Source: Anniella stebbinsi
Lineage: Eukaryota; Chordata; Lepidosauria; Squamata; Anniellidae
Reading direction: 5' to 3'
NCBI GenBank assembly: GCA_029215795.1
Contig: JARDYH010000001.1
Span: 120,839,033-120,903,032, forward strand
Length of the DNA: 64,000 nt
The position numbers were made by a program, and so were the translations under genes. Below, in pieces: positions 21,667 through 32,768 of this stretch (positions are counted from its first letter, which is position 1; each line of letters begins with the position of its first letter). Below the pieces are notes generated by a model. That model saw only the letters and a list, made by a program, of their open reading frames with translations, ran no database searches and had not been told where the DNA came from.

Positions 21667-21834
21667 TTTTTAGACTGTTTTTAGGATGTTTTAGGATGTT
21701 TTAATGCAGTTTTAATAATATTTGTCATGTTTTAATTAGTTTTATGTATTTTATCATGTTGTTGTTCCCCGCCTCGATCTAGACGGAGAGGCGGGTAAGA
21801 AATAAATCGTTATTATTATTATTATTATTATTAT
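21438..21834 (+). mobile_element. 5'-truncated L2/CR1-clade LINE inserted in the L1
   Basis: Plus-strand insert holding the last about 75 codons of a LINE protein, a 3' UTR of about 145 bp with GCCTCGATCTAGACGGAGAG, GCGGGTAAGAAATAAAT and a (TTA)n tail at 21810-21834. L1 protein sequence runs up to it on both sides. The CpG-rich, clean reading frame suggests a recent insertion compared with the other LINE tails in the window. A three-base or shorter duplication cannot be excluded; no long one is seen. Confidence 0.8.
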
Positions 21835-23222
21835 GAGTGGACCTGGCCAGCATCTTCGAATTTTTATTACTATATTCAAAAAAATCCCTCCTTAAATATA
21901 ACAAATCCCTTTGGACTTGTTCTAACTCTTCTTTCTCTAATTCCTTTTTCTTAGCTTGAATTTGGGCAAATAGGCGTCTATCTTTTGTCTCTCTTAGCTT
22001 CTCCTCTAAATCCCTTACCTCCTTTTCAATCTTTTTATTTTGTGCTTCCTGTTGTTTTCTTAGGGTACACATTTCCCTAATACAAATCCCTCTTACCACT
22101 GCCTTCATAGTGTCCCATATTAACCCTTGCGAGTTTGACTCCGTTTCATTAATTTCCCATATTTCCTGCATTTCTTTTTTTTATTTTCCCCACTATATTT
22201 TTATTATTTAATAACCTTGTATCCATTCTCCATCTCTTAGCTTGTCTATAATCCTTCTTCATTTTAATATCCATCATCATTAATGCGTGATCGGTGACTT
22301 TAATTACCCCAATAGCACAATCTATAAGTTTAGACATCATATTCTTTGACACAAAAATAAAATCAATCCTAGAATAACTCTTAAACCTTGGTGAATAGAA
22401 GGTATATTTCCTTTCTTCCCCTTTTAATACCCTCCAAACATCCATTAGTTCTTTTCCCTCCATTAATTTGCTTAACCCTGTCTTCCCACCACTCTTAAGA
22501 TCTCTTAATATATTATCCCTGTCTTTCCCTTTATCTAATACCATATTAAAATCACCAGCCATCACAATGTTCTTTTTACCCACTTCTCCCACCGCATTAA
22601 AAACTTCATCGAAGAATTCCATTTGTTTCCTATTTGGAGCATATACATTGATCAATATATATTCCTCCTCCCTCACCATGCAAGAAATTATCAGAAATCT
22701 TCCCGCTTCATCCTTCTTCACCCTTTGTATAGTAATGCCACATTTTTTTGAAATTATTATCGCTACACCCCTCACTTTAGAAGTACCAAAAGACTTTTCA
22801 TAAATGCCCACATCCCTCATCCGAAGCTCATTTACACCCTCCTTTGTTTGATGAGTTTCCTGCAAAAAAATTACATCTGCTTTCTCTTTTTTAAATAACT
22901 TTTCTATTCTCTTCCTTTTTATAACAGTTCCTAGCCCTTTAACATTTAAAGTTGCAACCCTTAATTTATTTTCCATCTCTCTCTTTCACACAAATCTCTA
23001 GATTGGTCTCCCTCTCTGACACACATACCCCCCCTCCCTTACCCTCCCTCCCACACTTACCCCCCATCTTCACCCCCCTCCTCACCAGACCTTTCTGGGC
23101 AATGGCCCCAAATATTTTTAGAACTCTTCAGGGGGGGGAGAAGCAACCCAACAATCCCGGAGCAAAATCTGACCCTCCCCTCCCTTATAATCTCTTCTTA
23201 TCCCTAATACAATAATATTTCT

Positions 23223-24239
23223 TTATTGACTACTTCCTCCTACAGCGCCTTCATCCTGCTTTGTTTCTCTATCAGCTGTGGCATCGATTAAACCCAACTT
23301 CTCCAGAAGATCCATCCCTTGCTCACATGATGTTATTCTATGTTGTTTCCCTTTCCACATAAACCTCAAGAAGACTGGATACCCCCAACTATATGTTATC
23401 GACCTCTTCCGCAAAGCCACTGTACACATTCTGACACTCTTCCGCCACTGCACAGTTTGAGAACATAAATCCCGATAAACCTCAATTGGTGTTGCTTGTA
23501 GCATCGGTTGGCCAAGACGTCTAATTGCTTGCATTAACTTTTCTTTCTTGTAATAGTTGGCATATTTAACAATTATATCCCTTGGGAGCATCCCCTTCTT
23601 CTTATAGCCCACTCTGTGGATCCTCTCAATGTCAACCATCTCCCAAGTTTCCTGGGGTTCCACTTCCTTAATCTATGCCAAAATTTTATCTCTTAAAACC
23701 TTAGGGTTCTCCCCCTCTTGCTCTTCAAAAGATCTAATCCGAATGTTCACTCTCCTGTCTCTATCTTCCAGGGCAATTAAACGCAAGTCCATCTCCTTCA
23801 AATGCTCCCCCTGCTGCTTGCTATCTTCCTTCAGCTTTCCAGTCTCCTTCTCCAGATTCTCCATATTTTCCACCACTGTTTGAAGGCCTGTCATAAATTC
23901 AATCTGTGATTCCACAATTCTTTGAATTAATCTTTCCTCCTGCTTCTGCAAGGCCGTGTCTAACACCTTCTGAAAATTGTCCATTAAATCATCTGGTGAC
24001 CATGATTTACTCTCTTTAGCCGCTTTAGGAACTGCACCTGGCTTGCTTCCAGATTCACTGCCACTTCCGGAGTGAAGTGGGGAAGTTTTTAAAGGCTGCG
24101 TTTTGTCCTCCAATTTTCTAGTGAGCCGACGCCAGTTCTTATCTGACGGATGATCTTTCGGCAGCCTGCTCCAGGTGGGGGCACTGGACTTATCACCTTT
24201 TTGCTTTCTTTTCATAAAATTTAACTTATAAATCCACAC
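23223..24239 (-). pseudogene. L1 ORF1 (RNA-binding chaperone protein) with one stop codon
   Basis: ORF1p packages L1 RNA as a trimer. The frame runs 339 codons from ATG at 24237-24239 to the stop ending at 23223. A single in-frame TAG at 23673-23675 (codon 189) is the only visible break. The N-terminal third is basic and low in structure. A coiled coil covers roughly residues 80-155 (heptads around MENLEKETGKLKEDSKQQGE). An RRM-like start, RRVNIRIRSFEE, follows, then the C-terminal domain with IERIHRVG and PRDIIVKYANYYKKEK. ORF2 starts about 250 bp downstream. Length and order match vertebrate L1 ORF1. Confidence 0.9.
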
Positions 24240-24664
24240 CCCTCACCTAAAACTTAGCTGCCACCCTCAGATGTCCTCTCCGTTCTTATCAGACAAATAC
24301 GTTTCGGCTTCTAACACATTCAGCTGGAGGTTAAATGTCTCTTTTCCCACATATATTCACTTCAGTCTCTCCCTCCAGTCTTATCAACCAGTCTCACTCC
24401 TTCAAATTAAAATCCATTAATTACCGTCTCTGGTAGCCTGCCAGGAGTCCCGGTCTGTTTTAGTTTCGCTTTTCTCTCTGCTAATACAGCAGCAATGCAG
24501 CTGCTTCCTTCTTCCACAGATACAGCAATATTTCCGGACCCAGTATCAAATCTTTAATTAACAATCCGTCGTCTCCAAATTAGGGATTTTATGATTATTT
24601 CATCGCTTCCTGACGAGAGCGAGAGAACTCCGACTCTACTCCATGTCCGCTAGGCCACTCCCCC
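24240..24664 (-). promoter_or_regulatory. L1 5' UTR (presumed internal promoter region)
   Basis: About 425 bp between the ORF1 start and the 5' target duplication, with no long frame. In L1s this region carries the internal promoter. I infer this from position only and recognise no specific factor sites. Confidence 0.55.
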
Positions 24665-25077
24665 CACCAAATTCCATCTTGAAGCTTGTTCTGACCTGGG
24701 TCTGTATCGGATTGTGAGCTTTGGTGTTTCATTTTTGGCAGGAAAATCCATGCATGTTTTCATGCCTATTTCTCCAAATGTACTCTTCAGTTGTGTGCAT
24801 TTGTTTTAAATGTACACATTTCCCTCCTTTGATTAAAGCATATTTATATGACTTTTCAAAAAAAAACAAAACACATTTTTCATTTACATCTTTCAAATGT
24901 GTACATGCTATCGGACACATTTTTTTGGGGGGGGGTGTCTGCGAATCACATTGGAAACTTGGAAATGTATGGACTTCAACCTCAGATTGCATCTGAGTTC
25001 CTGTTAGGTCTGGAAGGTGCAACCTGGTTAAAATCCTGATCAAAAATGAACTGAAATGAGATTCTAATACATCTGTA
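24665..25077. repeat. MITE-like repeat, right part (split by L1)
   Basis: It continues the repeat begun at 19681 after the second copy of the 16-bp duplication (24665-24680). It matches 5657-5960 in order (GAAAATCCATGCATGTTTTC, CAAATGTACACATTT, GGAAATGTATGGACTTCAAC, ATCCTGATCAAAAATGAACT). The right end is degenerate (ACATCTGTA at 25069-25077). Confidence 0.6.
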
Positions 25078-25090
25078 GGAGTCTGTCACT

Positions 25091-25560
25091 GAGCTCATCT
25101 GCACATAAAGGTGTAGAGGGAGGAAGAGGGGAGGATCATGGATCCAAAACCCTCCCCCAGAGTGCAGATGACTGCACAACATCCTGGAAGGGAAGAGGGA
25201 CATTGCAGCTGCCATTTTTTTTAAAGAAGAGGAGCCGCATTGCCCTGATATGGGTAAAAGGTAAGTTTTTTTAAAAACACCCTGTGCCCAACCCCCACCA
25301 TCCAAGAGATGGAGAAATTGCTGCTCCCACCTGACCCCCATGGGCACAGAGCCACCCCCTGCAGCTCCATGCCCACTTTAGGACTCGGGCTGCTGGCCCA
25401 CACCGGCCAGGTCCTCGGGATTGTTCCGGGACCATAGAAAAACCAGGATATCCCTGGTTTCCATTATCCTGGGGTCATCCCTAGGTCATCCCCAGTTGAT
25501 GGACACACAGGGACAACATAGAGATGACCCCAGGATAAATGGCAGGTGTAGATATGGCCA
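25091..25560. mobile_element. DNA element with TCTACAC-type ends and an 8-bp duplication
   Basis: The flanks CTGTCACT at 25083-25090 and 25561-25568 are identical. The ends GAGCTCATCTGCAC (left) and GGTGTAGATATGGCCA (right) are imperfect inverted repeats. The right half carries CCTGGGGTCATCCCTAGGTC facing GAGATGACCCCAGGATAAAT. The family also occurs at 38042-38560. No frame is recognised. The 8-bp duplication suggests a hAT-type mechanism. Confidence 0.6.
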
Positions 25561-25568
25561 CTGTCACT

Positions 25569-26938
25569 TCTAATTTGTCCCTAAGATTATTTCATTGTGT
25601 CATCCCCTATCCAAACCTTCTGGAGTCCAAAGATGTCCCCACTTGACAAGTTAGCCACACTTTCTTTATCTCCCAGATGCTTGGAGAGCGCTGTGGTTGA
25701 TGCATGAGCCTTCCTGCTTGCCCAGGAGGGAGCATAACCCACAACTGTGTGACTTGTTTTAACTGTCAGCTGGAACCCAAGATTCAGGCAGAATATACCA
25801 GGGGTTTATCTGCAAATGAGGTAAAGCACATTCCCCCAAATTGTTGGCTTCACTCTGTCTGAACCCTAGCCAGACAACAAGACTGCTATTTTGAGACTTG
25901 CACAATGGTCATCCCAATTCTGAGATATGGCTAGGTCCTGTTTAATCCCAGGCACTGTTAAATTATTGACAGCTTTGAAGAGATGTTTCTTAAAAAATAA
26001 ATGATGAGTGTAACACAAACTGGAAAGCATCCACCACAGATCTACTTCCAGTTATTGAGTTGAAGAGATATATCACTCTGTGTTCTCAAAAGGCAATTTG
26101 AAACCTACTCCTGAAGAAAGCCTCTAAAAATATCAGGGCCAAAACAAGTTGGGTTTTATTGAAAATACAGTTATATTTTCCAGCATCTTGAGATGTGTTT
26201 GCTCTCTGCCGATTTTAGTGAACTAACCTTAAAAGCTGTGTGCTGTGTTGTTAGATTGTATCAGGGTCAACTTATAGCATTCTTTATACTGGAGGGAGAA
26301 TTGTTTAATCAGCAGAACTGTTCATAATGGGATTGTTGCAGAACTTGCATCTGATGTTGCCAATCAGTGAATTGCAATGTTGTCGTTTTGGAAGGAAGAT
26401 TTGTCCTTTGAGCTCCAATGAAGTGCCTTTGGAATGCCTATTTGTGTATCCTTTCAAATGGTGGCTGCTTAGTTGTCTCCGTGAATGGCAGGCTTTGAGA
26501 GATTAGTCTTGCTCCTTTCCTGTTTTGCTACGATTCATCACTTGCAAATCTGCTGCTACCCAAATTAAGGATTGACAGCCAACATGGTGGAACTGTTTGT
26601 GCTATGCTTTATTTACCAAGAATACATAAGCTTCGCAAGATATCAGCTTTTCAAGGCGTCTTATGGAAAATCTGCCCTAAAAATAGATGTGTGCATATAA
26701 TTTTATGTAGCGAACTGCAATTGTTTACAAACTGACGCATCGGCTGTCTCTTTGGGTGGATCCCATCAATTGCTTTTTTATTCCAGGATGGGGCGGAACA
26801 GGGAGTCTGTTGCAATAAATAACCAACCATCTCATGGCATTTAGATGCTAACGCATTTCAGGGAACAGAGCCCATTTTATCAAAAGCATGAAATGTTATC
26901 CTCCATATGGAAGTATAAGCCAAATGAGGGTAACAAGT
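25569..26938. other. Unique-looking DNA
   Basis: No supported exon, RNA gene or repeat. Confidence 0.35.
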
Positions 26939-27490
26939 AGGGATGTCAGAGGAATCTATTTAGGGGGTGGAACTTGGTGAATTTTCGCTGGCTTGACCAT
27001 CTGGGCTCTGGCTTGCTTGTCCATGAGCTGGCCCAAATCAATACAGGTTGAGTCGAGCCAGCTAGCAGATTTTTGCCATTGCTGGGCTGTGCGTGAATGT
27101 CTCTTCGCTTGCTAACAGTGGCCCTGCCACTGTGCACAAATGGCTCCTGGGAGGGAGAAAGGACATTTGCTCATAAACCCCCCACTGCTATGTACAAATG
27201 GCTCCATTTCCCTATGGGAGTTTCATTTTCTTCTCCCAGGGCCATTTGCACACTGCAGTGACCCTGCTATCTGTGAGTGTCTCCCTTTCCCTCCCAGGTC
27301 CTGAGAATAAGATACTTGCAGACAGTGGGGTCACTGTGTGCAGTGGCTCCTTTTCACTCCTGGGTCCTGGGCAGAAAAAGATGCTATTTGTGCACAGTGA
27401 CCACAAATTCCAGTGGGGAGCCTGTGGCTTGGCTCACTAACGCAAACTGAGCCAGGGGCTCAGGAGAAATCCATCGAGACCCATGAGGGC
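26939..27490. repeat. Possible hAT-like element starting TAGGGATGTCAG
   Basis: TAGGGATGTCAGAGGAATC at 26939 has the common end type. The inside is a string of imperfect repeats of the form CACTGTGCACAAATGGCTCC (near 27136, 27187 and 27391). The right end is unclear, and no duplication was found. Confidence 0.35.
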
Positions 27491-27504
27491 CAGATTTCCC
27501 TGCA

Positions 27505-27640
27505 CCAGACACCCCCAGTTAACAAGTCTTGCATCTGATGAAGTGGAGCAGGTCCACAAAAAAATTACACCTCACCAAGTCTCTTTGTTTCCAAGGTGCC
27601 ACAGGACTCTTGAGTCTGTTTGTTTATTTGCTTTTTGTAG
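27505..27640. repeat. Old interspersed repeat 'AAGGTGCCACAGGACTC'
   Basis: TTGCATCTGATGAAGTGGAG, TCTCTTTGTTTCCAAGG and TGCCACAGGACTCTTGAGTC form a phrase I know as a common old amniote repeat. A weaker relative may lie at 51590-51670. The class is not certain. Confidence 0.45.
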
Positions 27641-28009
27641 TTACGCCTTGACACAAAGTCTTTGTTTGATTAGCATTCTAAACAATGTTACTGGCAGTTC
27701 TGATAAGCAAGGTAAACTGGCAAGCCATGGAGCTGTTAGAGCAAAGTCAAATTGAAAATTTCCCATAGTGTTTACAAAAGGTCATCTGCAAAGGAAGGCA
27801 AATATATAAATGCTACAAAAGATCAGTTGGCAATTTATAAGGCAGGGTGGGGGTGGGTGGGGAGGCTAAAGATTAATATTAACTGCTGTGCCTTAAAATA
27901 GCCATGCTGCCATCCCAATCAAGATGTTCTGCAATGCAGTGGCCACCAAGCAGAGGAACGCAGTGCTGGAAACAATGCTCCACCTATTGCACTCAGCAGC
28001 AGCCACTGC

Positions 28010-28385
28010 CATTGCTAAGGCCAAAGTGGTTCACAAGATAAAAAAAACATGACAAAATACCATAAGATCAACCAATAAAGCAATAAAACAATGGTAGAAC
28101 AATAACATCTCCTTCAAACAACCAGGGGAAGCTGGCTGTGCAAGTGGTTAGGAAACTCTTAGGCAAAGAAATGGGTCTTCATTTCTCAGCAGGAACATTC
28201 CACAGTAGGAGCCCACCTGATCTGAATGGGGAGATCATTCCACATGCCGGGTGCCACAATAGAGAAGGGCCTTCTCTGCACCATGGCCAAAAGAATATCA
28301 ATAGGCTGCGGTGCCTGGATATGCCTTCAAGAGGTCCTTTCTTATAACTAGAGCAGAACGAGCCCGGGCCCCACCCTGAATTCAC
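28010..28385 (-). mobile_element. L2/CR1-clade LINE 3' region, minus strand
   Basis: It begins with GTGGTTCACAAGATAAAAAA and AAATACCATAAGATCAACC. It then holds ATTCCACATGCCGGGTGCCA and AGAGAAGGGCCTTCTCTGCA, which on the minus strand resemble the RAFS..AP.LWN region of L2/CR1-clade proteins. It is decayed with no long frame. Confidence 0.5.
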
Positions 28386-28955
28386 AGTTCCGTTGTAGGG
28401 AAAAATCTACTTTTCTTTGGTGGATTTCCCTGAATTTGGGAGGAATTTCTTGGTAAACTACAGAAAGGAAAGGAAAAGAAAAGAAAGGGAGCAAAATGGG
28501 TTTGTGGGGTTGGGGTGCTTTGGTGTCATAGCAGCTGCCATCACAGAATTATGACCATTGTGCTTTCCCAGATAGCAGGTGGTGAAAAGGGGGTGGATTA
28601 CATTTCATCCTTTGTTTGGAGGTTCTGTCAAAATGTGTCTGAATGTTTCAGTCCTTTGGCAGTGGCAGTGGTGATGGTGTCTCCCCTCCTCCTTTTAAAT
28701 AAACATATTCCTAGAGCATTAGAGTTCTTCCTGGCAGCCTCAGGTGACCATTTTCTTCCCCCAAATTGTATCATTCTGATGGGACTTCAAGGACAAAATG
28801 GTGGCCAGTAAGGCGCTGGTGTTTTCTCCCATGAAATCTCAGAATTAAGCTACATTGCCTGTTCCCTAATTTCAGAGCTGAAAATTCTCTTTAGATATGT
28901 GGACGGGATGTGCGCCAATTGTGTAAGGAAATTATGAGAAGACAGCTTACATTAG
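28386..28955. other. Unique-looking DNA
   Basis: An AAGAAAGG-rich purine tract lies at 28465-28492. Nothing else is supported. Confidence 0.35.
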
Positions 28956-28959
28956 CCTT

Positions 28960-29086
28960 CCACAACCGGGCACTCTCCACATGTGTTGGATTACAATGCC
29001 CAGCTTTTCCAGCCAGCATGGCCACTGGCTGATATGATGGGAGTTGTAGTACAAGACATCTGGAGAACACTCAGTTAGGGATAGCT
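28960..29086. mobile_element. hAT-like MITE, 'CAGCCTTCCC' family, full-length decayed copy
   Basis: TAGCCTTCCACAACCGGGCA and the facing GGGATAGCTG bound an imperfect palindrome with CAGCATGGCCACTGGCTGAT in the middle and GGGAGTTGTAGTACAAGACA on the right arm. No clear flanking duplication remains. Confidence 0.55.
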
Positions 29087-29799
29087 GTGTTGTAGCATGA
29101 TGCTATTATCAAGAAGAACTGGGCTGAGGGGAAAGAGGAACAATTCCACCCTCTGCTGGAAAAACAACTTCCTTCTTGTTGGAATCCACGTGGTCCTTCA
29201 TGCTTGCAATAAGTATGGGAACTGAGACCTACCTCAGCACAAATTTTCTAGAACAGCTGTCTCTGTGTTCAGGGAAAACAGCAGAAGGTCACACAGTGAA
29301 TTACTACCTATTTAATTAACATTTTGTTATCTGAAATCTTCACGTGGGGCTGTTCTTCTGACAATTCCCACATTGACAGGAAGGGAACTCATCTGCAAAA
29401 TTTAAGGGGAGGATAGTCTGCCTGCTGCTAAATCTGATTTCCCATCATGCACGACACTCAAACACTTCACACTTTGTACAAAACCAGCACATCAAGCTGG
29501 TAAATGACACGATGCTCCATTGAGAGTCCAGAGTTTTTTTACGCTTCATAAGGGGATCTGGTTTAGAAGCATTTCAATGACAAGGAGACTTGTGGTCTTC
29601 TGAACAGACCCCAGTCAAATAACACTATTCTGCTGTAATGTCCTTAAAATAAAAAGAATCAGTATTTTGGCACCATCTAACACCAACAACATTATCATCA
29701 ATCGACCCCCAGATCAAGGCTGTCCTCTACTCCCAAGCATTTGATGGCATATGATGGGGCATTAATGTCAGTTGTTATTACAAGGTATCTTACAGTAAC
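29087..29799. other. Unique-looking DNA
   Basis: No supported gene or repeat. Confidence 0.35.
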
Positions 29800-29955
29800 T
29801 GTTTTTAGCTGTTTTAAATTGTTTTAAAATTTTGTATGTTAAAGAGCGTATGTAATGTTTTTATTATCTTGTATTTGTGGCTTATAATTTTTTGTAAACT
29901 GCCCAGACAGCTTCGGCTATTGTACAATATAGAATACTAATACTAATACTTGATG
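29800..29955 (+). mobile_element. L2/CR1-clade LINE 3' tail
   Basis: GTAAACTGCCCAGACAGCTT, then CGGCTATTGTACAATATAG and an ACTAAT-type tail match the terminal part of the fragment at 52190-52285. The upstream part is T-rich 3' UTR. Confidence 0.5.
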
Positions 29956-30328
29956 ATGAAGATGATGATGATGATGATTTTCAGTATCTTAAAAGAATTT
30001 AGGTAGCAATCCTATACTTACTTATCTGGATGGGCAGGAGGTGAGGCAGCTTTGCTTCTGCTAGATCCACAGCTGCTCCTTTCCCCTGTAAGGCTGCAGA
30101 ATCAGGCTGTCATAGGTATTATTTTCTCTCCCACTGATTTCAATGGAAGAGAACTGCCAGAGCAAGGACCTGCCAGACAGCAAGGAACACTCACCCACCT
30201 GCTGCCCTGGCCACTTGTGTGGTGGTGGTGGTGGTGGCTTTGGATGCTGATGTGGCTCCCCAGTTGATTTCCCCTTCTGCCCCACTTGCGATTACAATCT
30301 TATGTCACTTTAGTATATTTTAGTATAG

Positions 30329-30331
<3 letters not shown>

Positions 30332-30359
<28 letters not shown>
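30332..30359. repeat. (AG)n microsatellite
   Basis: A run of AG dinucleotides. Confidence 0.9.
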
Positions 30360-30909
30360 AGGATTTTTCCCTCTGTCCTTGCTAGTAGTAGGAGACCAAA
30401 ATGCCTTAAAGTCAATAATAAAAAAGAAATCCATAATTGACGGTCCACATAGTTGGAGGCCTGGGTGTCTGTAGGCACGTAGCAATGACATTTGGCATGA
30501 TGCTGAGAGGCTCACACTTGCACTTTGGTACACAGGGCATTTGGACAGGCTGTAACTTGTACAGCAGACGCTGGGCTCTTCCTGCTGTCTCTGCCCTTGA
30601 TAATGCTGCCTTATCCAGGGCAGGCAGGCATCAGTCTGTTCAGTAATATAATGGCCATGCATGTGTTGATAATGATCAGTACACACCAGGATTTGCAGAC
30701 TTCTGAGCAGATCAAGACCCAAACCATACCTATTTCTCCCCTGCAATGGATCCTGATAAGTTCCAGATCCTATCCAAAATGTTCCTTTTCGTTCTTTGTT
30801 TATTTAAAAGTTTTATCAGCTGCCATTTAGCGTAAACCTTTGCAATGCAGTGAACAAAACTTAAAAACAGCCTGGGAGGTTGCAGAGCAATGGAGTGAAG
30901 TGTAATAGA

Positions 30910-30938
30910 AACACACACACACACACACACACACACAC
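30910..30938. repeat. (AC)n microsatellite
   Basis: A run of AC dinucleotides. Confidence 0.9.
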
Positions 30939-31969
30939 GAAGCCACCTCACAGTGATTGGGTAAGCCATCAAGTGATAACCTTTGGAAGGTATGGCCATT
31001 GCTGGAATATGTTTCACATCCTTCATGAAATCAAAGGATTGCATCCAGGATCTGTCTTCCACGACATTAGGGCCATCCATTTGATTTTTTGGGGTTTCCC
31101 CTCATAGTTCACACCACTCAGAGAGTCTCCTGATGTTCTCTGTGGCAATTTCAGGGGGCTGTAGGGTCTGCCATGGGAAGGAGGGGACAGGAAGTCCACT
31201 TCCATCAACACAATGTATTCAACATAAATCTGGATCCAACCAATACTGTTTTTAAAGAACCAAAAAAGGGTAGCAAACCTTTTCAAAGTCAGACATCACA
31301 GCACTATGAAATTGACGAAGTGGGTCCCAAAGCCACCACCAATGTCAAGGTAAAAGACAATTCAGAGTGGGACCACAACATTTGTACCAGCTTTTTCATA
31401 GTCCTTCAGTCATGAAAATGATAATTTGGAAGATTCAATATGCTTGTCACAATAGCAGGATACAGATTTATAGAAAGTCCATTAGAGTCAGACTCAGACA
31501 TACCTTCCTGTGCTTGTGCGGATTGAGCCCCTTTGTCAAGATGATGAAAGATGAACTAACAGTGCACATCGATTTCTAATGTGGGATAAGAGATTGTTTT
31601 GCTTCCAGGATTCATAAACATCTAGAAATGCCTGTAGATATTCCATGACAGAGACACTCCAGGTGTTTAGCCAGAATTGTTCCTCAGCGATTACCCCCTT
31701 CCTGCGATAGTTTCCATAGTTAACCATGACAGATCAAATATGTTTTAAATGATTGCTGCATACATAATACATATTATCAGCATAATCTAATTGGGTACAG
31801 TTTGAGCCCAAAGGTGTTAAATGCTAAACCAAAACCCCTTTGTAGGCATGTTCCGTTTGGACAAATTGATATGCCTGAGCCATAATAGGCTAAAGTTGAC
31901 ATTAAAGTTAAAGACGTAGCAAACAATTTTAATGTATATAATATATATAAATATATAATATAAATAATG

Positions 31970-32075
31970 TATATAATTACACTTATATACCGCCCTATAG
32001 CCAAAGCTCTCTGGGCGGTTTACAAAAATTAAAAAGATTGAGCATTAAAAAGACAATATACAAAATTTAAAACCA
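31970..32075 (-). mobile_element. L2/CR1-clade LINE 3' tail, minus strand
   Basis: TTATATACCGCCCTATAGCC, AAAGCTCTCTGGGCGGTTTA and then AAAATTAAAAAG are the reverse of the tail at 52190-52230. They follow a TA-rich tract. Confidence 0.6.
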
Positions 32076-32205
32076 GGTGTGGGGGTTGATCCAGATTGGG
32101 ACCACAGCAGGGGGAGAAGGGTTAAAGCCTCCTATCCACCTTGCTAGGGTCCCAATCCAGACCCACTATGCTTTCATTACACTAAGCTTACACTAGTGAC
32201 TAATG
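32076..32205. repeat. Short foldback stretch
   Basis: GATCCAGATTGGGACCAC (about 32089) faces AGGGTCCCAATCCAGACCC (about 32145-32165). It may be a small MITE arm pair or an internal part of the LINE 3' region. No gene. Confidence 0.4.
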
Positions 32206-32380
32206 ACTACAGCGAAAAAGAACAATAGAAGTAGCTGCTTGCTATGACTTTAATGAAATAACTGCTTTGGCTCAGTTCTACTGATGAGCCTTGAATAGTG
32301 ACACCGTTCAGCCAAACAGGACTCTTTGGCACTGCAACTCAAGATTAGCAGTTGCTCCTGCTTATTTCAGTTACTTTTAT

Positions 32381-32768
32381 TAGGAATGGAGAAGGAATTA
32401 GTTTGAATTGCATTTTAATGTGAACTTCCCTAATTTTAAATTTTTGAACCGATACATGAACTGAAACTCAACTATCCTTTGATATTCAAAATTCTCTGAA
32501 TTTTGCAAGTTCAATCAATAACAGCATAGAACATGTGTACATTAGGAGAAGAGAGCACAAAAATGAATATATCAGTAAAAATAACTTTAAAATGCATTAT
32601 GTTAGGACATTTCCATAGAAAAGTGGGTGTATTAGGAGAAATGTGTGCAAAAATAATAAGTTTCATGCAAACTTTAAAAAAAAATTCAAAGTTTGGGACA
32701 AACCAAATTTAAGATTGGAAAAATGATAAACTCAGAGATACTGACATTTACAGATATGTCTGTCCCTA
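32381..32768. repeat. AT-rich MITE-like repeat, copy 1
   Basis: It begins TAGGAATGGAGAAGG and ends TGTCTGTCCCTA. The order of inner phrases (GCATTTTAATG, CAAAATTCTCTGAATTTTGCA, TTAGGAGAAATGTGTGCAAA, TTAAGATTGGAAAA) matches 57655-58020. No matching 8-bp flanks were found. Confidence 0.5.

Larger units (their letters stand above)
19855..22976 (-). pseudogene. L1 ORF2 (endonuclease/reverse transcriptase), broken
   Basis: In L1s this protein nicks DNA and reverse-transcribes the RNA. The first 230 residues (22976 downward) form an APE-like endonuclease with the expected residues visible: Asn11 in TLNVKG, Glu40 in FLQETH, Asp142 and Asn144 in GDFN, Asp205 in SRID, and Asp229-His230 in TDH. A one-base frameshift lies near 22175-22188, and the linker follows to about 21835. 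After the L2-clade insert it resumes (KKAKNMIGTIRDKTGK, about 21440) and reaches GGKSPGMDGLWPEYYK near 21150-21190. It then jumps at about 21093 to PNIKNYYIANQLR of the C-terminal region. All catalytic RT motifs, including the FADD box, are missing. The C-terminal part (20935-20153) has WYLTPVR and a degenerate cysteine-rich motif, with later stops. Roughly 350 residues are lost compared with a typical L1. Confidence 0.9.
19738..24664 (-). mobile_element. L1: Near full-length L1 retrotransposon, minus strand, defective
   Basis: A 16-bp target duplication bounds it. The poly(A) side (T-rich on the plus strand) lies at 19738-19760. In element order there is a 5' UTR of about 425 bp, ORF1 (24239-23223), ORF2 beginning at 22976 and ending near 19855, and a 3' UTR of roughly 117 bp. 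It is dead in several ways: a TAG stop in ORF1 (23673-23675), a frameshift near an A-run in ORF2 (about 22175-22188), an L2-clade insertion (about 21438-21834) and loss of roughly 1 kb covering the reverse-transcriptase core at about 21093. L1 copies itself through target-primed reverse transcription, and this copy could not do so. Confidence 0.9.
29956..31969. other. Unique-looking DNA with microsatellites
   Basis: It contains (ATG)n at 29954-29978, (GGT)n at 30219-30237, (AG)n at 30332-30359 and (AC)n at 30910-30938, with a TA-rich stretch at 31932-31970. No exon is supported. Confidence 0.45.

Noticed and set aside
19738..24664. Endogenous retrovirus
   Set aside because: There are no long terminal repeats or gag/pro/env motifs. 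ORF1 coiled coil, APE-type endonuclease, poly(A) tail and 16-bp duplication identify L1.
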